In this document: one piece after another, positions 34,566-44,367 of the stretch | Numbering within the stretch: position 1 is the first letter of the stretch | Layout: every line of letters starts with the position of its first letter | Assembly: GCA_024336345.1 (NCBI GenBank) | Contig: JANFOG010000009.1 | Coordinates: forward strand, 1,674,001 to 1,738,000 | Direction of reading: 5' to 3' | From: Mariannaea sp. PMI_226 | Taxonomy: Eukaryota; Ascomycota; Sordariomycetes; Hypocreales; Nectriaceae | Length of the DNA: 64,000 bases | The notes under the pieces: generated by a model | Told to the model about the DNA's origin: nothing | Seen by the model: the letters and a program-made list of their open reading frames with translations, nothing else | The model's database searches: none | Program-made: the position numbers and the translations under genes

Positions 34566-35441
34566 TTACATATGTTTGTAATATTTACCGAGGGACCAGG
34601 CCACAAATACAGGGTAGGTCCCACGTCAGGGGCAAAGAGCGTGGTCCACAAAACCCCGTCACTAGCAAACGTGGACTCTATCGATGCAGCCCTGCTCTGG
34701 CTTATTGCCAAAAAGCGTAATATATAGTTCTATCACTTATGGCAGAAGAGAGTAGCATAATTAAATTATCGTATTCTACAACATGGCAACTCTCCGCAGA
34801 ACTCAGTTGCCCCTGTGTGTTTGCATACCCATTATGGAAAGTAGTAGTTGGAATACTGCATTACACATCTGGTTGCCAAGAGCATCAACATCGATGAGCT
34901 CTTGAACAAAGACGAGATATTTTTGGGGGACATCCCAGGCGATGAATCTATGGAGGAACTCTCAATTAAACTTGAGGAGGAGAACCTATTTGAGGATCAC
35001 CTGGGCCAGAACGCGGAATTCTTGAGACAAAACCGGAATTTCCTGGCTGAGGATGATACAGGTCGTTTCGTCGCCGACCCGACGCACACGCTATGAACAC
35101 AATGGAGGGCTCTACGAGCGGTGACGTTGAGCCTTGTGCCTGGCTCATTAGACAAACATCCTTTACGTATTCTTATTAGCAGCAGCAAGTCAATGTCTTA
35201 GCTACCGATTCTTAGGAACTTAAACCGTCATAGGAAGATGCCTTCAAGACTAAACGTTTATTGATCGACAACGATTCCTCCCATATCCGGCTCGGCCGGC
35301 GACTGTCCTGTCTGAGGTTTATAAAGAGCATCGCTCTTGAATCATAAATCATATATTTTCCCACAGAGAATAAAGCATGCCATTCGTGATGTAGATTTCC
35401 TTGCTCCCGCCGGCCGCATCCTGCACCAGGCTATCAAACCC
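33915..35441. other. Spacer with poly-A tract and isolated acidic frame
   Basis: Upstream of the mannosyltransferase gene. It holds a minus-strand frame near 33961-34182 ending in a hydrophobic stretch, and a 44-A homopolymer at 34520-34563. An acidic plus-strand frame at about 34848-35096 has no good start. I cannot support any of these as genes. Confidence 0.5.
34520..34563 (+). repeat. 44-nt poly-A tract
   Basis: An uninterrupted run of 44 adenines, by far the longest homopolymer in the window. It could be the tail of a retroposed sequence or a slippage-prone microsatellite. Confidence 0.9.
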
Positions 35442-37184
35442 CTAATCTAACATACCCCTGAGTACCCGGATCTGCTCCAGCACGCTAGATCGACTGGTAC
35501 CGCCTAAAGCTGATTTCGCCTCAACACTCGATTCATATTTAAATGCCGCCGCAATGTCTGCTGTAAACCGAGAGTCAATAGCTTGTAGTTGCTCCAGGGT
35601 CAGCTGGTCCATCGAAACCTCCGTATTCTCAGACAAGGCAACAACACGTCCAGATATGTGGTGAGCCTCCCTGAATGGAACACCCTTCCTTACTAGCCAC
35701 TCTGCAACATCAGTGGCTAGCATTGTCATATCTAGAGCAGCCCTCATCCGCTCTGGCCGCACTGTTAAGGTCGCAATAACCCCGCTAGCAATGCCTAAAC
35801 CATCCAACACAAACTCAACAGAATCCAACATAGGTTCCCAGCTCTCCTGAGAATCTTTAGCATAACAATACGGCAATCCTTTCATCGCCTAATTTAAATG
35901 ATTAGTAGATGTTCTTAATACGTTCTTAAATACCTCTAAAGCCAGATAGCTGACTGAGGCATGAATATGTATGCTCACCATCATTAAGCCAGCCATTTGG
36001 CCGAAAGCACGGCCTGACTTGCCGCGTAGAAGTTCAAGCGAGTCACTATTCTTCTTCTTCAAATTGAAAGTCTTGTTAGCACCGTGGACACTTCACCTAT
36101 GCCAAGGGGTAATGTAAAGCCGAGGAGACTGACTTGGGGCATCAAGGAAGAGCCTGTTGAATATAAATCGGATAGCTGCAAAAATCCAAATTCATTCGTT
36201 CCATACATGATGAGGTCCTCAGCCCACCTGCTGATGTGGTTGAAAAAGATTGAGTTCCAAGTAAGGAACTCAATGATGAAATCGCGGTCAGCCGAAGTAT
36301 TCATAGAGTTCAAAGTTATTCCACTAAAGCCAAGCTCCTCAGCTATGGCGTTTCGATCGATTCCGAATGGATTGCCAGCCAAAGCACCACAACCAAGTGG
36401 ACTAAGATTGACCCTTTCGAAAACCTGCCGCAGCCGCTCCAGATCCTGCTTGAACGCAGCGGCGTGTGCCATTAGCCACTGTCCCCATCTAACCGGCTGG
36501 GCGCGTTGGCTGTGAGTATATCCAGGCATAATGTAGTCGCTAAGGTTATCAGTTAGGAGGGAGCTGCTTATAGCCAGAGATAAGGCTTGGCTTACATTTC
36601 AGACTCAGCACGTGTGGCGATGACCTTGAGGAATGCAACAAGTTGGCAGTCTATCTCCTTGATCTGATCGCGTAACCACATGCGCATATCACAGACAACT
36701 TGCTCGTTGCGGCTGCGACCTGTATGTAGCTTGCCCGCAGTATCCTTGCCGATAATCTCTCCTAAACGACGTTCATTTGCTGTATGAATCTAACCGATTT
36801 TATTAGCCTTAACAGGTTAAGTTATAATACTAAGTAGGGTCTTACATCTTCGTCATTCGGCGTGATAACGAAACTTCCTTGCTTCCATTCTTCCATCACT
36901 TGGAGCAAACCATGCTCAATCGCCCGAAATTCGTCTTCACTAATGATGCCAGCCTTTAAGTTGGCCCTGGCAAAAGCAATCGATCCAAGGATATCTTCTT
37001 TGTAAAGAGCCTTGTCGTACCGGATGGAGGCATTGTACTTATGCATGAGAGGATCAATCCCACCTGTGCACCGTGAGGTCAGTATACTGCACCTGAAGCT
37101 TGTTCTCCCGGAGACATTCTGACCTGTGAACCTGCCCCCCCAGAGCATGCCAGCTGCCGGGGCATCCGCCTTTTTCTCAGCCAT
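35442..37184 (-). CDS. ARG4: Argininosuccinate lyase
   Basis: Six exons in coding order: 37184-37124, 37063-36846, 36789-36596, 36539-36134, 36056-35979 and 35888-35442. The product is 467 aa, the normal family length. It splits argininosuccinate into arginine and fumarate, the last step of arginine synthesis. Visible signatures are [29 protein letters not shown] with the catalytic His, [10 protein letters not shown], the flexible signature loop [23 protein letters not shown], and a conserved C-terminal [12 protein letters not shown]. Two donors are GTCAG-type. Oddities: after the signature loop the usual Y(N/D)KDxQE reads YAKDSQE, and the Leu after TH is Ser. The rest is well conserved, so I expect function, but a diverged second copy cannot be excluded from this window. 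Confidence 0.92.
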
Positions 37185-37412
37185 GTTGAAATATTTGTGA
37201 GTGGGGTTCTTTGCGTTCGTTTCGTTTTCGAGGCCGATGAAATCAATGGATTGATGAGACCAAATGGAGCTATGGCGCGTAATTGTTGTGTTTGAGGTCA
37301 AGGGTTTAGGAAATTTTTCTCTCAGTGGTATCACGTGTCACGTAAGAGGGCTACCCCGCTTACTACTTTTAGTAAGTTACGGTAAACACCTTCACCAATA
37401 CCGGCGCTAGAT

Positions 37413-37481
37413 ACTACCTGTGCCACGCCCCGACTTTTTTGGATCTCAATTTCGTTGTGTGTGGGGGCGTGGCACGGTAGT
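37413..37481. repeat. Near-perfect 18-bp inverted repeat
   Basis: The left arm 37413-37431 (ACTACC, an extra T, then GTGCCACGCCCC) is the reverse complement of the right arm 37464-37481 except for one inserted base. The loop is 32 bp. It could be a hairpin, a small transposon remnant or a regulatory palindrome. Confidence 0.8.
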
Positions 37482-38267
37482 CATATCCATTTTCTTTTTA
37501 AAAATCCAAACAACTTGGGAGACACGTTCCCAGAAGAAACAGTTGGCTATAGCTAGAGACACAACGGCAAGTAGATAACTACAGCTAAGGCTGTCTACCA
37601 ACTCGAAGCCATTACGGCAAGACAACTCCTAGCTATTTAGGTTAACTGTTTTGCTACACGTGACATTAATGGGAACGTTGAAAAATGGTTTATAGCGAGA
37701 TAGATCCTTGTTACTTTGCAAAATTTGATGCACACACCCTTTTACATACAAGCACATGCTTTTGTGGCCAAAGGGTCTGAAAAGCTGTAGTAGCCAGATG
37801 ACACATCGCCGTTGGAATCATAATCGCACGGTCGGAGGGAAATTTTCTCCTTAAAATGGGGACATAGTTTGCATTGCCAGAGGAAACCGAAAGGCTTCGC
37901 AGCGATAGCTCCTTACTATAACTTCATGTTTAGGTTATAAATAACTAGGGAGGCCTCTGAGGTTCAGCTGGCTTTGTAGATGCCACTATGTCGCTCACTG
38001 GTAAATGTTTAAGTTTAAAGTAGACCGTAGATCGACGACATGCCACTCTAACAAACACTTAGTATGAAATGGCGGAGCGCTCTGTGGGGGGAGGAACAGA
38101 GACGAGCGCAAAGAAGGAAAAGTGTGCTAGCTGATCGATCAACTAAGAGTAATAAGAGACTACTGCGACAATAGTAAATAAATTAATATCTTGAGATGGA
38201 GAGGAGGGGGATAAAGGAAGTAAGGCAAACAAGCTCTTCCTTGATTGGAACAGCTGGTTTAAACAGC

Positions 38268-38274
38268 AAAAAAA
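38268..38274 (-). terminator. Pol III terminator of tRNA-Ile
   Basis: Seven thymines on the minus strand directly follow the tRNA 3' end. Confidence 0.75.
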
Positions 38275-38368
38275 TGCCCCTGGTCAGGTTCGAACTGACG
38301 ACCCTAGCATATCTCTAAACTTTGTAGAGGTATAAGAACTAAGCGCTAACCCACTGCGCCACAGGGGC
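38275..38368 (-). tRNA. tRNA-Ile(UAU) with intron
   Basis: 94 nt on the minus strand. The acceptor arms GCCCCTG/CAGGGGC pair fully. The D stem is GCGC/GCGC and the T arm is GTCAG-TTCGAAC-CTGAC, and the A and B boxes are intact. The anticodon loop reads C-T-TAT-A, giving UAU, the AUA-decoding isoleucine tRNA. An intron of about 20 nt after position 37 contains CTCTA...TAGAG, which can pair with itself. The anticodon stem has one T-T apposition (31-39) next to a G-T pair. The discriminator base is A. Confidence 0.88.
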
Positions 38369-39082
38369 TGTGTCTAACGAGTCATGGTAAGTTGATTTAA
38401 CAATGTCATAATAGACAGTATTGTATCCTGGAATTGAGAGTCTTCGTCCTTTCCTCACGACAAATCACGTTACCACTCTGTTGAGGTATTCGTTGAATTG
38501 TGTGTGAGTGTTTGCAATGCATCAATTGACCGATACGACGTACCCTCGACTGCAGAAGGGCAGTCAATTTAATCCAGTACAATGCGACTAGTACTAGAGG
38601 TACTCTTTAGCTCCCACCTCAATACTTCAGCAAGCAATTGCTGCTAAAAAGCCAACTACCTGGAGACAATACCCGCTAGGAGACCACTGGCACTAACACC
38701 AACACCACCACCACCACCCCGCAATGCCATGAATCAGCGTTCGTCACCACAAAGCAATGACCAAAACTTTGTCTCAGCCTGCAAAACTTCGACCGGCATT
38801 TACTCCTCATCAAGATGCAATTCTTGATGTAGCGTCATGTCTCACGATATTGCATCAGTTCGTCTTGGTTCAAATATTTTAACGCTTGGTTCTTTATAAA
38901 CAAAACAACAGTTGGTATCTTCGAGTGCGCGCTCCGAAAGCTATCTAACAATTTGATGTACCTACGCCATGGCTAGCCTGGAATCTATGACCGAACCCCC
39001 CCCCCCCCCTTTGATCTAAAAAACGAAGAGAAAAGAAAAGGAAGAAAAAAAAGAAAAAAGGAAAAAGAGGGACCAGTTACAA

Positions 39083-40880
39083 CTACTTCTTCACACCAGA
39101 CCAAGTAGGCATCCTGGCCTTTTGCCTCGTTCGTGGACGTCTGAGATGGGGAGGAGGCGGCGGTGGTTTCTGGACTGTGAGGATGTTGGTCATCTCGCCA
39201 GGGATGGCAGAAACTTCCAAATCGGCGTTGCCACTCAGAAGCATTGCCTTGAGCATGCAAGTTGACCCTTGGCAGCGTTTCACGACTGCTTCGAGCATGA
39301 GGCGAAGTTCTTGAGCCTGTTCCTTTTGACTAGGCCCTTCCTCAGCCTCGACAAGTAGGAAGCAGCGCGGAAGCTGCCCAAGGATGAGGCAGAGGAGGTC
39401 CAGCCATTCAGCCTCTCCGTGCTGGGCCTGGAACCGTGCCGCATCGAGGTTCGCGGCACCCGAACTCAAGAGCTCTGGGGCGAGCGTCATGAGCTGGAAA
39501 ACCAGGCTGCGCAGAATGTCCGTACGGTGAAGCGTCTCCCCTTCCTGCCGACTCGTGTTGGGCAGGTGCCATATGACAGCCATGTCTGTTGGCCGGAGTA
39601 TCTCGATCATCTCAATGGCAAGATCTCTTGCGTTCGTCTGGGCTCGAGGGCCAGCTTGTAATATCAGGAGGGGAGACTCCCAAGCGGACACCCAGTTGCT
39701 CAGGCGTCGTCTAATCTCTAGAGTTGCTTTGCTGTCGTTAACCCATGGCATAGCTCTCCTGATGTACGCCTGCTGTGCGCGCAGACTGTCCTCTGGCAAT
39801 GTCTTGGGCTTGACGTTGTTCATGACTTCGTTGAACTGAAGATCAATAACCCGAGTTCTGGTGTCCCCGACTACCACCTGCACATCTGAGACCCTGTGTC
39901 TGATCTCCTTGATCTCGATACGAATGTCCTCCAGCTTTGTGTTGACTGCATCGAATCTCTCATCTTGTGCTTTTCGTGTCTCGTCCACTTTCTTGTCCAG
40001 GTCGACGATGCGTTTGCCGTTCTGCCAAACGTTGACATGCAATCCCCGAATCTCAGCCCTGCATGCAACAGACGCCTCCTCGTCGATTACCTTGGCGCAC
40101 GTCTCTATCTGGTCAACCAACCCCTTGTACTTTAACTCAAAAGGCTTGAAAATCGACGAAACGGCACGCGCAACAGAGTGACGAGAAAACCATTTCACAG
40201 CCTGTCTCAGGAAGAGCATTAGGTGCGCGTATAGTCGAGCCATGCTGTCTTTCATTCTCTCGGTCGGGTATAGCTTCGCGTGAAGATCCGATCGTGGCAA
40301 CACTTCGGAGATTTCCAGCAAGGCTTGTGATATCTGACTGGTAATCTTTTCGTGGTTGAGAATTCCCTGTTTGACAGTTAGCCAGAGGCATACAAGAGCC
40401 GGATCTCATGCTCAGAGAGGCTGGCGCACCATCAGAATAAACTTGGCAGCTCCCCATGCCAGCGAGACGTATTCGGGATGATGCGAGGAGAGCATATCAA
40501 GGACCTGGCCATAAGACATGATCCAGGCAGATATCTTCCGCATGTATACCAACACAGTCTTCTTGGTTTGACCCACCCCGTTATACCGTGCCTCGACTTC
40601 GCTCGCTTCTTCGTGCATCTTGTCGAGTGACGTGTGCTGCTCGATCCAGGCCAGCGCTTTTGGTTCGCCTTCCAACTCCTTTCTCAGATATACCAAAGCC
40701 TCCTCATACGCCGCTTTTGCAATGTCCTGCCTTGGGAGAGAGAGAGAGAGAGAAAGTCAGCCTTACGAGGGATAATAAAAAGTAGTAGCAGCTTGTGCCC
40801 AAGTCGCCTCACCTTCCGCCATTTCGGCCAAGGTACCATGCCCTCACGTCTTCGTCCTCTTTGAAGTCTGGGTCGGCCAT
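39083..40880 (-). CDS. DUF7708 / degenerate NACHT-like protein
   Basis: Exons in coding order are 40880-40813, 40730-40430 and 40366-39083, giving 550 aa. Residues about 50-190 match the helical N-terminal domain (DUF7708) found in fungal NLR-like proteins: ISAWIMSYGQVLDMLSSHHPEYVSLAWGAAKFI, then NHEKITSQISQALLEISEVLPR and LYPTERMKDSMARLYAHLMLFLRQAVKW. A coiled coil follows (KKVDETRKAQDERFDAVNTKLEDI region). The ATPase-like part keeps the strand-loop pattern (LLILQAGPRAQTNARDLAIEMI) but lacks the GKT/S of a P-loop. The Walker-B-like strand is CFLLVEAEE. The protein ends soon after with a Pro-rich basic tail and no WD40, ankyrin or TPR repeats. It looks like a short, non-hydrolysing member or regulator of the STAND/NLR class. 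It is divergent from the poly-Gln gene. Confidence 0.8.
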
Positions 40881-41190
40881 GCTCCAATCTCTATCGTATG
40901 TTTGTGCTTTAGTTTTTGGAGCCGGCAAAGTATGGATTGCTGGAGAATTAAATTCTTTGGTTGCCTCCAGGTTCAGGCGAACCACACCGAGTATTGGTTG
41001 GTAGATGCTGCGCCACTGTCGCGAGGCCTACTGCATGACCAACAGCATCACCCAATGAGAGTCCCCCTTGTACATTGGCGTTATCGTTGTATCCTAGGCT
41101 GAGGTTCAAGGCTGTTTTGGTTATTTTTCCACCCTACACCATCAATCCTCAGGCTGGCGAGGCACAACGCTCACTAGCAGGGCGTCCAGT
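40881..41190. promoter_or_regulatory. Short divergent promoter
   Basis: 310 bp between the start codons of the DUF7708-type and poly-Gln genes. No specific site recognised. Confidence 0.5.
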
Positions 41191-42363
41191 ATGATGCCTC
41201 TCGGTCGAACGTCGAGAAAATCGACCAACCATAGCGACGAGCATCCCCGAATGCGACCGAAATCCGGTGCCGGACCTCTTCAGTCCCATGCAGGTCGACT
41301 GGCGCTCGGCGGACTTGCATCATCGAGTCCGCTCACTCGCCGCCGTGAAACCCCGGGTCGAGGACTGCTCTCGTCTCCCGCGGGGATCGGGAAGCCTGCC
41401 TTCAAACGACCATTTGCTTCGCGATCGCCCCCCTTGAATAAAATTGCGTCTGCGACTACGGCTGGCTCCAAGGCTCCATTCGTGGGCACGCCAATGCAGC
41501 CAATTCCAGACAGAAGAGTAGGCGCACCACCAGCTCTCATCCCACAAGCACCAAAAGTCACCAACGGCCCCGCGTCATACTACCCTCCGATGAGTGCGAT
41601 GCCCAACATGACCCCGACATACTCTCAGATGAGTGCGATGCCCAACATGACCAGTGCCCCCCCAATATACCCTGGAATGAATACAATGAATACTGCCTTG
41701 TCGAATCAAGCGAATCAAGCGTACAACCCTTCATACCTACCTATACCTACTCCATACAAACCCCCTCCCGGCATGCCAAATCCCGGGATTGGCTCACAGC
41801 CAGCGAGCCTCATGTCGTCTAGCCCTAAACCGCCCAGCCCTCCCTCGAAGGATCTCGAATCTGCTCTCTTGAGCAGAGGTGGGATGTATGAACAACAGCT
41901 GCGAAAGAAACGGCTCCCAATCAAGGGTACCATATCTGAGGATCTGAGTGACGAGAAACTAGTACAAAAACAGAGGCTTATTGCCCTGGAAGGCACCTGT
42001 ACAATAAATGTGAAGAAGGAAGGCAAACAGAATGCCACTAACCCCCTGAGCGAGAGTTCCAAGCAGGGTACGGACCTCGATAGGACTCAACGAACGCAAG
42101 CTCTTCTCGAAGCTGGAAGAAGTTCTGGAGATCCAGCCTTGGTGCCGCCGCCCGGTCCTTGGGATCCTTTGGCAGTGGCACAACAGCAACGGATGTACCC
42201 GCAACAACAGGTGCCTTTGCAACAGCCACAGGTTCCTTTGCAGCAGCAGCAGCAGCAGCAGCAACAGCGGCAGCATCAACAGATGGCTTTGCAGCTTCAA
42301 CAGCGGCAACAGCAACAGATGGTTCTACAGCAGCAGCAGCGGCAACAGCAACATATGACTCTA

Positions 42364-42401
<38 letters not shown>

Positions 42402-42948
42402 GACACAGATGGCCCTCCAACAGCGACAGATGGCTCTACAGCAGCAGATGGTTCAGCAGCAGCAGCAGTCAATGCAGGGACAGAATCCGCTCGTTCAGCA
42501 ACAATTGACTCTACAGCGGCAACGACAAATGGCCCAGCAGCAAATGCTTCTTCAGCAGTCGCAACTGCAGTCGAAGCCGTACCCGGCGCAGACGCAGCAT
42601 CAACAGTTGGTTCAGCAACAACAAGTGATGCAGCAGCAGCAGCAGCAGCTTTTTCGGCAGCAAATGATGCACCAGCAGCAAAAGAGGGCTGTTGCGGCGC
42701 AACAGCAGCTGCCGGGCTTTAATATAGATAAACCGTCAGACCCGCAAACGTCGCGCAGGCTACTTGAGCAGCACCTCCAAGTCCAACCACAGGCACCTTT
42801 TCAAGGTCTGTCAAACCCTTTGCCAGAGCCGGATCTGATGCAAGACTTTGGCGACGACCTCCTGTCATACATGACATCGCCTGAAGATTGGAAAAGTCAG
42901 CTCAACGAAAAGGACACTAGTGCTTTGGTGAGTCTGGCATCAAATTGA
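41191..42948 (+). CDS. Poly-Gln disordered protein, 585 aa
   Basis: Single exon opening with ATG-ATG. The N-terminal 230 residues are Pro/Ser/Met-rich and disordered; an MSAMPNMT segment occurs twice through a 39-bp tandem duplication near 41590-41665. A short charged block follows (SRGGMYEQQLRKKRLPIKGTISEDLSDEKLVQKQRLIALEG region, about 230-275), the most conserved-looking part, and may be the functional core. Residues about 330-500 are a Gln-rich array with Met/Leu punctuation encoded mainly by CAG/CAA. The acidic end (LPEPDLMQDFGDDLLSYMTSPEDW) resembles an activation domain. A transcription co-regulator is a reasonable guess, not a demonstrated role. Confidence 0.72.
41590..41665 (+). repeat. 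39-bp coding tandem duplication
   Basis: ATGAGTGCGATGCCCAACAT and the next few bases occur twice, 39 bp apart, giving the repeated MSAMPNMT peptide in the poly-Gln protein. Confidence 0.75.
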
Positions 42949-43653
42949 AAAGCATTGTAAGAGGTTTTATAACTAATAAACGGGCGTTTATTAAGTCGAC
43001 GCTTCCCGCGGCTCCAATGGTCCGACAGTTTGCTCAGCAATCAGAGCGAAAACAGTCCCCCGAGGAATAATGGCTTTCCTACTTACAAGAGGTGATGGAT
43101 TTGGCTTCCATGACAACAGCATGGTGGGCCGCCTCCCCTCTGAACCATTGCCATAGTCGATGACTGCTCAACGCCGCACAATACTCATTGCCATGGGCTC
43201 TTTTAGCCTTTGCACTACAAACGCCTGCTGCTAGCGGCGATATTTTACTCGAGTATGATCCAATTCATGGGACTCGGCTGCGAAGACGTCTCCATCATAC
43301 CCTCGCCTGTGAGGGGTCGGGCGTCAATGAAAATTCAGTTGAAGGGCCGCATGTCTCATAGATGTCGAGTCAGAAGCGAAGCGCCTCGACTTTCTGGCCA
43401 AACACTATGAACTCTGACCAAGCTAGTGAGCAATGACATTCGGTCGATAAGCCGTTCACAATGACCAAGTCCAGTTCAGTCTTGGTGTGGTGATCGAGTC
43501 CAGTGCGGCTCGCAGTGACATCACAGCTGCTCGTGTGCGCGATGCACCGTCTGGTCCGACGGCTCTTAGAATGGAATTGAGTTCAATCACCATGATCAGA
43601 TCCGCCGACGCAATCTGATGCGGCTATTACTGTATGCTCCAAGATGGAGAGTG

Positions 43654-43675
43654 TTTTTTTTTTTTTTTTTTTTTT
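43654..43675 (+). repeat. 22-nt poly-T tract
   Basis: Uninterrupted thymine run in the spacer left of tRNA-Arg. Confidence 0.85.
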
Positions 43676-44072
43676 GGCATCCCTAGTCGGAACATTTTTT
43701 GAGACTAGGACTTGCAATACGGAAATCAGAGCGAAGTTTATGAGGTACCTCACGTTGCTGAGGCTAGCCTCCAATGATTTGATGCTAGTTAGAGAGAGGT
43801 ATAGAAAAAGAAAAAACACACACTCAAATAGTCACAAAGCAATGTTATTCTACGCATTGAATTCACTACACCAATTAAATAATTGCCCAGCAATGGTGGG
43901 TGCATAAATGACCTGAAAGTACGAACAACATATAAAAGATACCAACAGGTTTGTCTACCTAGTCAGAGTCTTCTCTCCACGAACCAATCCACCCTTCTCT
44001 TCTAACAATTAATAAGTGTTTAACAACCAACCAACAATGACGGCGAAAAAAAGGTCAAGAGAAAGAAAGACC

Positions 44073-44082
44073 AAAAAGAAAA
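44073..44082 (-). terminator. Pol III terminator of tRNA-Arg
   Basis: On the minus strand, TTTT and TTTTT runs separated by one C lie a few bases beyond the tRNA 3' end. Confidence 0.65.
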
Positions 44083-44088
44083 TCTTAC

Positions 44089-44160
44089 AGGTCACGGTGG
44101 GGATCGAACCCACAATCTCCTGATTCGTAGTCAGACGCCTTGCCATTGGGCCACGCGACC
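44089..44160 (-). tRNA. tRNA-Arg(ACG)
   Basis: 72 nt, no intron. The acceptor GGTCGCG pairs with CGTGACC (one G-T). The anticodon loop CTACGAA gives ACG, whose A34 would be modified to inosine to read CGN codons. The T arm contains GGTTCGATCC. The discriminator is T. Confidence 0.92.
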
Positions 44161-44367
44161 ATTGTGATTTGATGGACGACGACGGAGACAAATTGACTCA
44201 AGTCCGCCACTGGAGATTCCACTCATACACACCAAAGATGCCAGACTCAATTTTACTATGCACTTTGTTATACTCAAGCTGTAAATATTTCGGCCGTTTC
44301 AAAAAAAAAATTAAAAAAAAATTGAATCACTAGATGACTGCCAAAGAAACCATCACCTTCATCAATC

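Larger units (their letters stand above)
37185..39082. other. Spacer with tRNA-Ile and inverted repeats
   Basis: Upstream of the lyase gene. It contains an 18-bp inverted repeat (37413-37481), a small palindrome at 37359-37376, the tRNA-Ile gene, a CAC-rich microsatellite near 38695-38720 and a C-run near 38998-39008. No protein gene recognised. Confidence 0.6.
42949..44367. other. Spacer with tRNA-Arg
   Basis: No protein gene. It contains a 22-T tract (43654-43675) and the tRNA-Arg gene. The left part holds the 3' UTR of the poly-Gln gene. Confidence 0.6.

Noticed and set aside
36040..36060. KKNSDS in argininosuccinate lyase taken as a damaged KKNPDS
   Set aside because: Fungal lyases vary at this position (yeast has Ala as I recall), so Ser is not evidence of lost function.
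40310..40370. Apparent frameshift between NHEKITSQISQA and LLEISEVLPR in the DUF7708-type gene
   Set aside because: Re-reading the bases and using the acceptor that starts the exon at 40366 gives one continuous frame of 428 codons; no frameshift is present.
42159..42722. 187-codon Ala/Thr-rich frame inside the poly-Gln gene
   Set aside because: CAG repeats read in another frame give Ala/Thr runs; no start context or domain.
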